Below are positions 41,861-56,800 of a stretch of 64,000 bases of DNA, one piece after another. Position 1 is the first letter of the stretch. Each line of letters starts with the position of its first letter. Source of the DNA: Reticulitermes speratus (Eukaryota; Arthropoda; Insecta; Blattodea; Rhinotermitidae); the NCBI GenBank assembly GCA_021186555.1, contig JAJKFL010000007.1:24991177-25055176 (forward strand). The letters are read 5' to 3'. The notes under the pieces were generated by a model, which saw only the letters and a list, made by a program, of their open reading frames with translations, did no database searches and was not told the origin of the DNA. A program made the position numbers and the translations under genes.

Positions 41861-44800
41861 GTAATGGCAGGGCACAGGACGTCTCTCAGTTTTCAATATT
41901 CACGGGCTGGACGATCCGGGGTTCGAATCCCGGCAGGGACAAGATATTTTTCTCTTTTCCAAAACGTCCAGACCAGCTCTGGGACCCACCAGGCGTCCTA
42001 CTCAATTGATACCTGGGTTCTTTCCCGGCCGGTAAAGCGGCCGGGGTGTGAAGTTGACCACTTACCTCTATCTACTGCCGAGGTTAAGAATGAGTGGAGT
42101 TATACCTCTACTCCCCTTGTATGCCTTCATGGCGTGTACAGGAATAAATTTACCTTCCTTTATTTTACTCATACATGAATGATACTCATAAATGTTGGGC
42201 ACATTATTATGCTTTCATAATTAAGATTATTTTATATCTCCCCACCAAAATACAGAGTGTAACTTTCATTGCTGTCCTGAGCATCACAGCTGTCATCGTG
42301 TCATGGGATGGGATTTTTTGGGGAAATTCGTCCAACAGCAGGAAGATATTTACATTACAAAAGAAAATCATCAGAATTATGGTTGGTGCACATCCTAGAA
42401 CTTCATGCAGAAGTCTATTTAAAAAACTAGAGATCTTGCCTGTTCCATGCCTATATATATTTTCATTAATGAACTTCCTCGTTGATAATCAAGAAAACTT
42501 TCAAACAAATTCATCAATACACGGTATTAATACAAGCAATAAGCACCATCTTCATAGACCAATTGCCAACCTATCATGCTTTCAGAAAAGTACATTCTAT
42601 TCTAGTATCAGGATCTTCAATAGCTTACCATGTAATATCAAAAATCTTAAGAATGAAAAGGCACAATTTAAAGCAGCACTAAGAAGATACTTAAATGCAC
42701 ACTCCTTTTACTCTGTAGATGAATTTCTTATGAGTACTGTTAACCTATAATACTGACGTCTAAGACTGCATATAGAATGTTTAAAGCATTTTGCAATGTA
42801 CATTTTGTATGATTTTGTATGTTATGACTTATTCCACATCCTCTTGTCTTGTGACAAAATTATGGATCCATGGAATGTATATATGTATGTATGTATGCAT
42901 GTATGTATGTATGTATGAGTGATGCAGGCTTTCTATGCGACAAACCTGTTGTGCTCTGATGAGCAATAAAAGAAACACTCTGTATTTCAAACTGCAGGAA
43001 CCACAGTTTATTCCCTTTTTGGTTTTTTTCTTAAGTCCTGTCACTTAAAGTAAGTTTCATTTATCTGTTAGTCACCATACTTTAATCAGTAGAGGTCATG
43101 TTACTTCCTATATGGCTCATGTGTACTTTGGTCTTGGATTGCAACATGTAATTTGTCCTTAAGTTTTTAATTTTCTCGTAGCAGTCATTATCGTAGCTGC
43201 AGCAGTAATCCATGTATTATTTTTAGAGACAGTTTATTTAACAGGTTAGTGAAATTAAAAAGTTGCCTAATTCCTTGTGTTGTGTCTAAGTAAACTGTAA
43301 CGGAATTTTAACTGAACAGTGACTTATCAAACGCTGTATGGGCTTGCAAATTAAATTACTTCCAAATTTTGTCCATCATTGATCTGTTTATGGTTCCTAA
43401 AATTTTTCGAATATAAACTAGAGTGAAATTTAAGTTTCAAAAAACCAATCACAGTACATATAATGAAGCACACAGCTATGAAAAGTCACTTCATTGACAG
43501 GGATTTTCTCTCTCATTCTGTAAAATGATTAGATTATCCAAAATAATTTCTTAAATTTGTACCTCATTTATGTTCTTTAGCATCGAACCAGTTAGAAATA
43601 ACTTGAACAGAGGCCTCCTGTTGAGAACAACCAATTATACACAAACACACTTTCAGTTGGCATAACTATACAGCTCGTCATTTCCAGCATTCCTGCTATA
43701 TACAGTCAAACCCCAAACAGTGCCACCTGATATAGCGCCACCATTACTTAGTGTCCATGGAAGTATGTGAATATAAATTCCCTATTATACAGTATTTCGA
43801 TATACTACCATCCTCGATATAGCACCATAAATTACGGTGAACATACAGTAGTACTCTATCCGGGTTTTATTGTATTTCGATTATAAACAACAATCTTCAG
43901 GCAATAATAATCCAAAATGTGTGGTATTATTTACATTAAAAGTTCTGCAACATTTAAATTCTACTGTTGGTTGTTGTCTCTGTTCTTTCTGTTTTTACGC
44001 ATTCGTTAATCAGAAAATTTCGTTTTTTGGTAAGCTGAGTTGATAATCTCTTTGTTTGCATCTGTTGTCTTTTTAATACCCTCTCCTATATTGTATGGGA
44101 TCTGTGTTCTCCTGAAGTTGATGTGTCCTTGGTGCATGCAAGTGCACTTCTCATACAACTAAAATATATGAATACTTGTGTTGCATAAACGTGTGTTTAT
44201 GCATATTCAGTTCACAAATACTGATCTGGTAGTGTCATTGAAAGGTAGGACCCTGCTAGACAGCGTTACAGGAACTACACAAGCACCTCCAGCACTGCCA
44301 ACTCTGTCAGCAGTAAATGACAACAAGGAGTTGGGTGGAAATGGACCAGTTCCAGTGATCTCACCATACAACAACCTACACCAGCAACAGCAACACATAA
44401 ATGTGAACCAGCAAATACCTTCACAGGTGATGAACTCTGCAGCAGACACTCAACAGCTGCCAGCATACAGTGACGCTGGTACCGGATCACTGTACAGACA
44501 GCAGCAGGGTTGGCCACAAGCACAGCAACCACCATCATCCTTGCAGCAACCACAACAATATGGTGGTAAATAATCCTGCACAAAAATAATCAGTAGTTTT
44601 AAATGTCTACACCCGATCTTATACAAATACAAATACAAATAGAAACAGGCTGTGATGATGTGAATTGGTTTGAACTGGCATTGAAATACGTGACAGAAGT
44701 AAATTAAGTGTGCCAGTAATAAAAATGATTTCTGATTGTAGCTAGCACACTGTAATGCAATGTATAACTACAATAAGTTAACAATGGTGAATTTTGAGAT

Positions 44801-47800
44801 TAAATTCTTCTGGAGTATGATGCTATGTAGTAGGATAAATGGACTCAGATGATGCACTTGCCCCACTATGCAACATCACATCCCACAAGATTATAATTTT
44901 AACAATCAATTAACACCAATGAAACAGGGCCATTTATAACCCTGCCTATCTCACTTTGAACCTTCAATTTCTACTGGATCAGTACAATATTTGTCCTCTC
45001 TTCCGCATTCATAGCTCTGATTAATCACAGTCCTTGCAACCTTCCTATATAATAATAATAATAAGAAATAAGCACCACCTGCATAGACCAAATGCCAACC
45101 TATCTTGTTTTCAAAAAAGTACATTCTATGCCGGTATCAGAATTTTCAGCAGACTCCCTCTGAGTCTCATAAGTCTGAAGAATGAAAAGACAAAATTTAA
45201 AGTACCGTTAAGAAAATACTTAAATACACACTCCTTTTACTCAGTAGATGCATTTTTTTATGTATAAAGATGGTTCATAGTGAGGTATGTAACTCGTCAC
45301 CCTGAAGATGAAGGCAGCATGTCCCTCTGAATTTTTGGAAAAGTGTATTATCTTAAACAGTCTAATAGCCCAAAAGACTACCATTTGAGGAACACCTGCC
45401 ATGGAAGCCTGAAGTTGTGTATGTTCACTACATGTTTAGGCACAAATGTAGATTCTTCAGGTAAGGTTTCACTAATGGAGGCTGACAGCTGCTGTAACTA
45501 ATACAGCCTCCTGCATAACATTCTTTATTTGTTGGCAAGATGCCTTGTGATGCAATTCTATAAAATTCTGATGATTGTATATCACATTTACGATTACTGA
45601 ACTCTTGGACTTGACCATTATTTAGTGTTTAAAAAATACAAAAGACTAATACTTTCAAAATTGGTTCCTTTAGAAAAATGTTTTCATTTTTTGCATTTTT
45701 GATACACTGGACAATGTACAGACACTAAAATTTGACATGTTCTAAATAATTTGGTGATAATTGTATGGCGATTGTCTCGATACAATGTCCATATTCTCTT
45801 GTCACAGATCAATGATGGAATATGGCACTCTGTGTTGCCTGTTGTACAGAGCTTCAATTAATATTCTGTTTATATGCGTATATGACAAACAGATACAAAC
45901 AGGTTATTCTACACCAGCAACATGAACAAACCATCTTGTTGATGACTAAAGGGCTAATGAAGGTAATAGCTGGATTAAAAAGCCAATCCTCCACCTGAAG
46001 TTGATACACTTGTGACAAAAATATGCAGTGCAGGTACATTTCATCAAGTGAGTCATGTGACTGTATATTACCATTATGCTATGGACATACTGCTTACTAT
46101 ATTAACATGTAGTGTCTCTTTAATTGATTTTACAAAATACTGCCTATAATGAAATCATACATATGCTACCACTACACACACTTGTTTCTGTTATCTCACC
46201 ATACATTCCCTTTCCATTTGAAATTACACTTATATTTCCAGGAACTCAGTCAAATAATAATGGTGTTAACCTGAGTAGCAATCAGAAGCTGTTTCCTGTA
46301 TCCCCAAACAACCAACAACAGCAGATACAGGGCAACAAACAGTATGGGAGGGAAGGAGAGGGAGCAGGATACAGTGGTGGCAGCAACCAGCAGTGGCAAA
46401 ACTACCAGCAGCAACAGATGCCCCCTGCAGCCACATACCAGGGACCTATAAATCAGTTTCAAGGTGGAAATAATCATGGATATGAGGGTGAGTGAGGTCC
46501 ATGTTGGTGCCACTCTTGAAGCTGTGGTCAGTGACAATTTCACCGCCAATAATGTGAGAATCTGACAGCCTAGGAGTAACATGCTGGCCTTATGTGCAAA
46601 GGGTCTTGGATTTGAGACCAGGTTCATGTATATGCCAACCCCTTCATTCACATCTGCCAAATTAAAACCTTTGTATCTATGGGTCTCCTCTGTCCTTCAT
46701 CATCTCCATATTCAATATCATCCTATTATCAGGAACATACAGAAATGCCAATATGGACTATTCTCAGGTCTCGTACTCCTCTGTTGGCCAGCCCATAACC
46801 TAATCAAAACAGGTCACAATAAAGCTTTTATTTTCTACTGTTATTACAAATTTGGTATATTATTTCCACAGTAGTTCCATAAAACAGTTAAAGCAAACAT
46901 TTGTGAGTTTCATTAAATGGGGAAACTGTGAAGTGTTACAAATTGTAATGTATATATTTTATTTTGTTTCAGATCAAAGCAGCCATATTTTTAATCATAA
47001 AGGCAATGGATTGGTTGCAGATTCAGACAGGTACAAATATAACGGATTACATCACTATAAACACAAGTATGTACCACTTAAATGTTAGCAGCTGGGCGAA
47101 ATTTCTCCTCTCTGCAACACTGCTGCTGCCTGGTGTCTGACAGTGAAACTCTCAATCTCAGTATCTCTATAAATTCCTGTTCTCTGTGCAAGCTTTAGAT
47201 GAGTGCACGTAGGTAACCCTCATGCTGTGAAACCTCACTTACTGTCTACATTTGTTAAAACTTACACTGAAAGGTTCTGGCAAAGAATTTATGGTGGCTA
47301 CACTGACTGCTTCTTTCTTGTATTGCTAACATGTCACTGGGACTCTTTGCTGCTTACATGTAGCTTATTTAACGATACTGTCAGCAGTTGAGACTGTACA
47401 GCACTGGACCATAGAACAATTAATAAATTATAAAGAATGTAAAATAAAGTAGTTGTGGTGTATTTCAAAGACTTAACTCAAAGAAACTGAGGAAAATCTC
47501 AGGATAGACATTGATCAATCTGACGTTCAAACTGAGGACTTCAAAAGATACAAGCCAGAAGAATTGCCACCTGAGTAGAATTGCTCAGGAAATATTATTT
47601 AACCCTTTCACTATCTAAACTAGTCACTAAATGTGGCAGATATTCTTGATAAATTCCATGGCTGTCCAGTATTTTTCAATACACTGCATACATCTAAGCC
47701 TTGCCACATTAAACATGGATGTACACTACAGTTCAGTGATTATTACTCCTGATTTATCTCGATAAGGTTCTCAACCTTGAAGCCAACCAGTGTGACTACA

Positions 47801-50800
47801 GATTTCTGTAATTTTCTTCAGTCATCCTGACAAACACTAGAATAGATCTTAAGGTGAATTCTGCCTCCCACTTCATGCAAAATAAACTACGCACGTCAGA
47901 AAGCATTACTAAAATCCAATAAACAAACTGAAATGTGATATATCTGGAATTACAAAACGGACATAAGAGAATTAACAATATTTACCTGACCATAACAATA
48001 TTTCGAAATAATCATCGTAAAATAATGTTTAATATGAAATTTGTTTCAGTTGTATTCTTTATCATATTAATCTGTGTACAGTTACTGGTGAAGCAATTTT
48101 CTCAACCCTTTGACAATGTGCAAGAATGGATTAGTTCATTTTAATGACATAAAACCACTGAATGATATGGTGTGTCCAATAAAGACATATTCCTTGCACA
48201 TACACTAATTTCACTTAAGTCATGTTTAATAAACCATGCTATGTAATAAGTAATCATAACACTAATTCTTTTACTGTAGCTCAAAATCTGCCCTTGAAAA
48301 TTCCTGGATGTTATGATGTATCTAAATTCAACCTAAGAAAATTATGCATTTTTACTACTTAATTCTGAAGCCTGAAAATTTGGTACAAGTTCTAACTTTA
48401 GTGGCCAAAGACACTAACTACTTTGCTTAACTGTCATCATGACATGTTCCTACATAAGACGAAGGTGAGGCATGAACATAGGAAACCACCCATTTTTAAA
48501 TACCATTGGCCAAAATATGCATGCCAAAGTATGGATATAACTTATGGGAAAGGGGTTATACAAGCATTAACCTTGATACGAAATTGTAGTTTCATAAAGA
48601 ATCAATCATTTGTACTACAGAATCATACAGCGAAGGCAGGTTTCACTGCACTGCCAGGCCTATCCTAGTGTATGTGTGTGCATGCGTGTGTATGTGTGAA
48701 TGACAGACAGTATGTGGAATTTTCCTGTTTGAGTCTTCTGATTATAGGAAGCTTAATGCTTTTCGTAATAAAGTTCTCATTTAAAATAAAATAAACTTAA
48801 AAGATAAATCAGTTCTAATGAGTACAAATAGCAAAGCAGCTAACCAAGATATACAGAATCAAAGCCAGTAATGTGACAGACTGGAGGAAGATTTTGTTTG
48901 ACACCAATATTGCTGAAAATTTGGCATCCTAAAGGTTAGACAATTCATAATTGATTTATATGTTGCCACAATTATTCATCAAGCAAGTTTTTGTATTTCC
49001 AGTAAATCTGTAATCAGGTGGTAACTAATTGTTTCAAATTTTGAATGGGTTTTATCTATCTTGAATAAGAGTTTTCATTGTATTTTTTAGTCTCTCAAGA
49101 TAAATACAAGGATGGATTTCAAATTTGTCACAACTGCTAATTCCAAGTATTTACCTACTCATCATGCATAATTATTTTTCTGTATCATTTGGCACTTTAT
49201 AAACCCTGTAATATTATATGATAGTGTATCTTTAAACATGCCAACTCAATTCATTATTATTCTGCCTGTTGATATATACGCTTGTGTGAGACAGTTCTTG
49301 CTGTCAAGAAAGAAAATCTTTTCATCAGTAAAAAAAAAACAACAACAACAAGAGAGAGACAGAGACAGCTAAATCTAACTGGGGCCGGAATAAATGAAAG
49401 AGCATCAATTGAAAGAATCACACAAAAACTTGTCTTTAAAATGAAACTCAAATGGGAAAATTCAGTGTTTGACACTGAATATGCCTATATTAATAGCATA
49501 TAAATGTGTAGCATTCCTGAGGCAGAATAGTTTCTCCATCACAGTAGGTACTTCTGTACTTTCCACAGCACAGTTTACACTTCCGTAGCATTATCCTATT
49601 TCATTTCACTTTCGGACAACTATGTCTGTACATATGTAGATTTCACACAGGTTCTACTGCATCCTAGTAGTCAAGACACACATATGCATAATTTTTATTA
49701 ACTACTGGTGCAGAAAATAGTAGATCTACTCTATTTATGCTTGGCTTTAAGTGTTTGTGTTCCTTTTTTAATTTTACATTTTTGAGTGAAGACATTTTTT
49801 AATGCGCAATTTCATGTAATGTATAAGCATAATTTTAAGGGACCTTACAACAACAATAAATATTATGGGTGCATGACTAGGTTATGAAAACCAAAGACAT
49901 GTTTATCTTTGGAATAAAACATACACAAGTTAAATAAATAAATCACTTTAACACTCTTTAGCTTAAAATTAGCTTCTTTTTATGTTAACTCAAAGATCCT
50001 GGACTTTGTAAGAACAATATTTACCTATAAGGTTTATGAAAATACCGTACATGAATTTCTAAACTCCTTATTGGTGGACAATAAAACGTAACCTACAAAC
50101 GATGTCCTAGCACCATCTGTTGCTTAAACTGTAAACCAGAAACTCTCAAGTGCAGCCGCTAGGTTTCTTCTTGAATAATAAACAGAAAAATGAGAAAACA
50201 AGGTGCTATCAAATTTATTTCCAATCTTCGGACTCATTATTTCTGCATATTGTGACTAAACTCCTTCCTACATATTTTTAACATGCCAAACGATTTAAAT
50301 ATAAAATATTTTGAAACTACTAAACAATAGTGTTAACCCTTTCAAAAGCACACTGGTAACTATACCACCTGCTTTGAAATTCAAATAATCTGTGTTCTGT
50401 TCACACAGTACATATATATGTGTTGTGTGAATCTTACAAACAGGAAATCTGTTTATTGTGAAAACAGTACAAAACATAAATACACTGTGTGGGTACATTT
50501 TCTATTTATCTGCTACTGTGGCTAACAAACAGTTATCTACTCAACTTAAAATTAATGCAGTCGGTGGTGTAGATATGTCCGTTCTTCTAACAGAGGACAG
50601 TGTTCTCTATCCATCTTATGAGATGTGGGAGGCACTGCACTAATAACTATGGGGGGGGGGGGGCAATTACTGAGACATTGGGGGGTGGGATCGACCGGTT
50701 TTCTATGTTACTGAGCGAAATTAAGTTGCAATTGCTGCATTTCCTCCATATCAGACACAACAGATGTAACAGTTTGATCTAGTCATTACAGCTGTCTTGC

Positions 50801-53800
50801 CAAAACATGGTGAGGTTAGCATCGTTAATATAAGGGAGGACCCTGAATGATATTGACCAACTTAACAAAATTAGTATTAGATATTTCCAACACTTCATAC
50901 TTTGATCATAACATATCTAGCAATATATATTTTACTGTGACATCTGTTGTTAATAGTCCAAATATTTGCACAATCATAGGCCTACTCTCAGACATCACAA
51001 GTTCTCACGTGTATAATGGAAACCAGGAATGAGTGTCAATATTTTGAGGAAAATATGGGATGAAGTATTATCCTGTCTCATATTTTTGCTTGTAAAATGA
51101 ATTACATCCTGCTGTATGAGAACCAAACTAATACTCAAACTGTTTCATTTCTGTACCAGTCCTGCCACTCAATATGGTGATGCACCTCATAACGAATATA
51201 AATACAGTAATAATGGCCCCAACAATTACTACAATAACGAACCATACAGGCCACCACCAGCAAACTGGCAGCCTCATCAGTTACCTGCTCAAGGTATGAA
51301 CAAGAATAACGTAACAAATACGGGTTTATATTTTATGTTAGATCTAAAGCTATGTTTCTAAAAAAGGAATGCACTCTAGGCAAAATCTAGACACAGAAAC
51401 ACTGTAAAAAGGCAAGTAAGTTGCCTGTTTCATGGGGTTAATGTCCACTTAAATGCTCAGTTGCTGTCACATAAAAAAATAACACAAACACAATCTATAA
51501 TTGCTAAACCTAAAACTAGGTATAAATTATTTTGGTAATGGAATTTCCATCATACAAAGTGTAACAGACATATCACCATCACTCAGCCATCATAACATAC
51601 AAAGGTAAAATGCATTAAGGTTATTTGCACCTGTCAAAAAGAAGCAAATAAAATAAAACCAAGACTGAAAGGAACTTAATTACTGTGAACTGACAGTAGC
51701 ATTTCTTCCACACCAGATGTAAATGGCAATACCATCACAGTTCTGTCTTCCAGGATTAGACAATGTCATTTCTTCCTTTACAAATATAATGGTAATACCA
51801 GCTTGTCTTGTTTTTCTGCATGGCAGCATATTCTCAACTACATGTGATGGTTACACTGGCAAGTCTCTGTCTTCTGAGTATAGATAATGATGTAACAGGT
51901 ACAGCACCATTGTTTGGTTGCAAGAGCTTTGTTTGTGAAAATGAGGTGCAACACAAGAAGTTACAGTTTACATTAAGGTACAGATGTTTTGGTGAACGTC
52001 CTAACCCTTCAAAATAGCATTCCAGCTTTAATATTACCATTATAAAATTAGGTTCTCTTATTAGAAAATTGCTTACAACGGTGTGCTTGTTTATAACAAA
52101 CTACCTAGCGAAATTAAAAGTGTTAAGTCCATAATAAAATTCAAGAAGATGCTTAGAAACTTCCTACTTGAAAAGAGTTTTTATTTGGTGGAAGAATTTA
52201 TGACATTTGACTCCTAATTTGTAGGAACTGGGTTAAAGATGTATCTCTGTATTGTAATTGCCTGTGCTTTCTTCTGTGTACTATGTTAATCAGTGTCTTG
52301 TGTGGTCCTGTACATGTATGTAATTATATCAGGTTTACGTGTTTGTTTGCTTTTACAGTAATAGTATACTTTTACTGTAACTACTCTCTGGACATGTCCA
52401 ATATCATTCTGTAATGATTTCTAGGATGAAATACAATATAATACAATGTTGACTGTGCTATAAAAATAACTTCCTTAAACTTATGTTTCTTCACACAGAC
52501 CTGAACTCAATGCCTGCTATAGATGACATACCTCCACACTTGAATGACCATGACAAGAATGTTAAAATGGGCCCAGATAGAATCCGAGGGAGGTACAACA
52601 CAGGACCGATACCACCTGATTATTATTATGAGGACAGTCAGGAGGGAAAGCTTCACTCACTTCATGCCCATGGGTCGGACAACCCTCATCAGCCACAGCA
52701 TAACCATCGAGTGCAAGGCGAACAGGAGAGTGCAGCTGATGGGGCAACTCCAGTAAAGGTAATGCCTTGAGAACAAGATCTGCGAAAATGCAACACGTGT
52801 ATATAGCAGCAAAATTGTGTATGGCAGAGAGGATAATCCATAAACCAAAGAAATCATGTCGAGATAAACTAAGGAGTCCATAAGTCAGGAAAGTTTTCAG
52901 GGGGATAAGAGATAAGTTACATAAATGAATTATTTAATAAAAGAAGGAATATCTGAAAGCTAAAATTGATGAACTTGAAACAAACAGTAAGAACAAGAAT
53001 ATCAGAGATGCGTATAGGGGCATCAATGACTTTAAGAAGGGTTACCAGCTTAGAACTAATGTAGTAAAGGATGAGAAGGGTGATCTGGTTGCAGACTGCC
53101 ACAGTATCTTGGCTAGGTGGAGGAATGATTTCTTTCAGCTATTGAATGTACATGGGGTTAATGATGTTAGGCAGACTGATATACATACAGCAGAGCCACT
53201 GGTGCCTGAGCCCAGTGACTTTGAGGTTGAGATGGCTATTGAAAAGTTAGAAAGGCACAAATCACCAGGTATTGATCAAATTCCAGCAGAACTGATTAAT
53301 GCAGGAGGTAGGACAATTTGTTCTGAGATCCATAAACTTATTAATTCTATTTGGAATAAAGAGGAATTTCCTGAGCAGTGGAAGGAGTCAATCATTGTAC
53401 CTATTTATAAGAAGGGTGATAAAACAGATTGCAGTAATTATCGAGGCATATCACTTTTGTCAACCACATACAAAATTCTATCCTACATCCTTCTGTGAAG
53501 GTTAACTCCATATGCTGCAGAAATTATTGGAGAGCATCAGTGTGGACTTAGACGTAACAGGTCGACTACTGATCATATATTCTGCATTGTCAAATACTTG
53601 AGAAAACATGGGAATATAATGAGGCAGTGCATCAGCTATTTATAGACTTCAAGAAAGCCTATGATTCAGTTAGGAGGGAGGTCTTGTATAATATTCTCAT
53701 TGCATTCGGTATCCCTATGAAACTAGTAAGGCTAGTAAAAAATGTGTCTAAATGAAACCTATAGCAGAGTCCAGGTAGGCAAACATTTGTCTGACACATT

Positions 53801-56800
53801 TCCTATTAAGAATGGTTTGAAACAAGGAGATGCTATATCGCCATTGCTTTTCAACTTTGCTTTGAAATATGCCATTAGGAGTGTTCAGGCAAACCAGGAG
53901 GGTTTGAAATTAAATGGTACACATCAGCTTCTAGTTTATGCTGATGATGTTAATATATTGGGTGGAAGCGTACATGCTATAAAGAAGAACACAGAAGCTG
54001 TAGTAGTCGCTAGTAAGGAGATTGGTCTAGAAGTAAATGCTGAGAAAACTAAGTACATGGTCATGTCTTGCAACCAGAATGCAGGACAAAATCACAACAT
54101 AAAGGTAGATAATAAATCCTTTGAAAGGGCGGAACAGTTCAAATATTTGGGAACAACCCTAACAAATCGAAATTTCATTCAGGAAGAAATTAAGAGCAGA
54201 TTGAAGTCGGGGAATGCTTGTTATCATTCGGTGCAGGATCTCTGTCTTCCAGTTTGCTATCCAAAAATACAAAGATTAAAATATACAGAACTATAATTTT
54301 GCCTGTTGTTGTGTATGGGTGTGAAACTTGGTCTCTCACACTGAGGGAGGAACATAGGCTGAGGGTGTTTGAGAATAGGGTGCTGAGGAGGATATTTGGG
54401 CCTAAGAGGGACGAGGTAACAGGGGAGTGGAGAAGACTACATAACGAGGAACTTAATAATCTGTACTCATCACCAAATATTATCCAGGTGATCAAATCAA
54501 GAAGAATGAGGTGGGCGGGGCATGTAGCATGTATGGGGGAGGGGAGAGGTGCATACAGGATTTTGGTGGGGAGACCTGAGGGAAGGAGACCACTTGGAAG
54601 ACCCAGGCATAGATGGGAGATTAATATTAAAATGGATCTTCAAGAAGTGGGATTGGAGGGGGTGGACTGGATTGATATGGCTCAGGATAGGTACAGGTGG
54701 CGGGCTGTTATGAGTGTGGAAATGAACCTTTGAGTTCCATAAAACATGGGGAATTTCTTGACTAGCTGGCGACCAGCTAACTTCTCAAGAAGGACTCTGC
54801 TCCATGGAGTTAGTTAAAGGATATAACTGCATAGATCAGTAACACTATTTCAGGGAAAATGAGTAAGTCCATATAGTAGCACAGTTGTTGCAGAAAAAAT
54901 GCATCAATCTACAAACCAAGGAAGTTGAAAGAAAGGGGAGATGTAAATCCTATAATAACTCAAGGAAATAAAGATATGTATGTAAATCAGTAAAGTTGTC
55001 TTGGAGAAAAGAAAAACAGTAAATTAATTTAAATAAAGGGTCTTCCTTGAAAGTTTCATGGCGCTCATATCAGCCAAGTTGCATAAAAATTTTATACAAT
55101 TTGTTACTGGCATATATAGTAAAAAGTATCCACCAAATTTACATATTTTAAATAGTTTTACTAATTTTGTTTTCATGTCAACGTGTCCGTATTTCAGAAA
55201 AATTTAAATAAAGATATAATACAGTATTATTTTTCGATTTAATTATGAAGGATTTTTTTGTAAAATTTAGGCTGTTGTTATTTCAGGCTAAAGACCAGCA
55301 ATCTGATCACAAATTTCAGTCCTCTTTGGAAGCAAAGCTAGAGGAAGATCTGTCTAATATACCAAGGAGAAAAGGTTCAATTGATGTTCATGTTGTGGAA
55401 TCACAAACAAAATCCTCCACTGAAGCCCCAACAGTCAAAACAGAAGGTGAGTCAGCATGCACCATAAAGTACAGTGTGTTTAGAAACAATGTGTATGACT
55501 GAAATTTTATGTGGTGTATTGACTGACACTTTGTAAATATGAAAATCATAGGTCGAAAGTGTGGTTTAGATTTACCATTATGTTGCAACTCTCCTTTATC
55601 CTATATTAATTTCTTTACCCAATCCTAAGTACAAACACTATGAGTCTCTATACCAATTTCCACATCACTCTCTATGACAGCTTGTACCAAGTACACAATC
55701 AGTTATGTATACATGAAGTAATTCCTTGCAGCAGAGTTTTTTAGAAACTAAGTCAACCAGCTAGTCCAGAAATTCAAAGTTCTTTATGAACCCAAAAATT
55801 TAGTATTACGTTCACACAAGCCTGCCATTGGTCCCCGTCTTGAGCCAGATATACCCAGTTCACACCTTCAAACCATGTTTCCTTAACACTTTTCTCCCAT
55901 CTATGCCTAGTCTCTAAGTTGTGTCTTCGATTCAGGTCTGTTTAGATTGTTCCAAAAAATCCATGTATAGATAGTAAAAAATTCTGTTGTTTAATCCAAA
56001 ACCAAAATATTGAAGAAGAAGGATCCAAAATAATTTTGCAGACCAGAGCAGTGATAACTGTATCACTAATGTGAATGAAATTTTTAGTCATGTTCATTGG
56101 CTTGACAGGAGTTTGGTATCACCATTTCTATAAGCAAGAGCATATGTGCATGCATTCATGTGCATGTGTCTGATCACCTGCTCATATGCCTGCCTTGCTT
56201 CATATAGACAGAATCCTCTGAATGACCATATTTAGCTAATGGACTACAGATGTCTTGCCTTAATATGAAGGGATGTAATGTTCTCTTTACATGCCAGTTC
56301 CAAATCTTTTATATCTGCATGAGATACTTTCCTGTGTTCCTAGTTTTTCAAGAAAAAGCCAACCACTACAGTGGACAGTTACCTGTAAGCCTTGTATACA
56401 CTTCATGGCTACGTGACTAGCACACAATATATATATATATCTTACTTCTACAACATTTTTGTGGACTCATGAGCCATTCTATCTTCAATTAGTAGCAATA
56501 CAGACTTAAATAACTGATTTTTTTCTATTTACAGCAACAAAAGTTTTGCATGAAGACACTTCACATCTCAAGAAGACCCATAAATTTACAGTGAACATGG
56601 AAGAAATTAATTTAAATGATACTACTACAGAAGAAGAAGAAGAACCAGGGAGACCCAGTGGTGCCATTCTGTCCCTTGCTCTGGGTAAACAAAAACTTTG
56701 CTGAATATACTCCTATTCCAAATTGAAGTTTCTATTTTATACTCAGAAGGAAAAATGTTGTGGTAGTGGTTTATCTTAACACAATACCAAAGACATTGCC

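Noticed and set aside
42175-42750. 191-codon host gene in the first intron
   Set aside because: The C-terminal 150 residues match the Jockey-like LINE-C pattern seen again at 45.1 and 52.1 kb; the first 40 codons are unrelated intron sequence.
46124-46495. Independent 123-codon gene
   Set aside because: It is exon c of the receptor plus intron sequence upstream of its acceptor; frame, donor and acceptor fit the nine-exon model.
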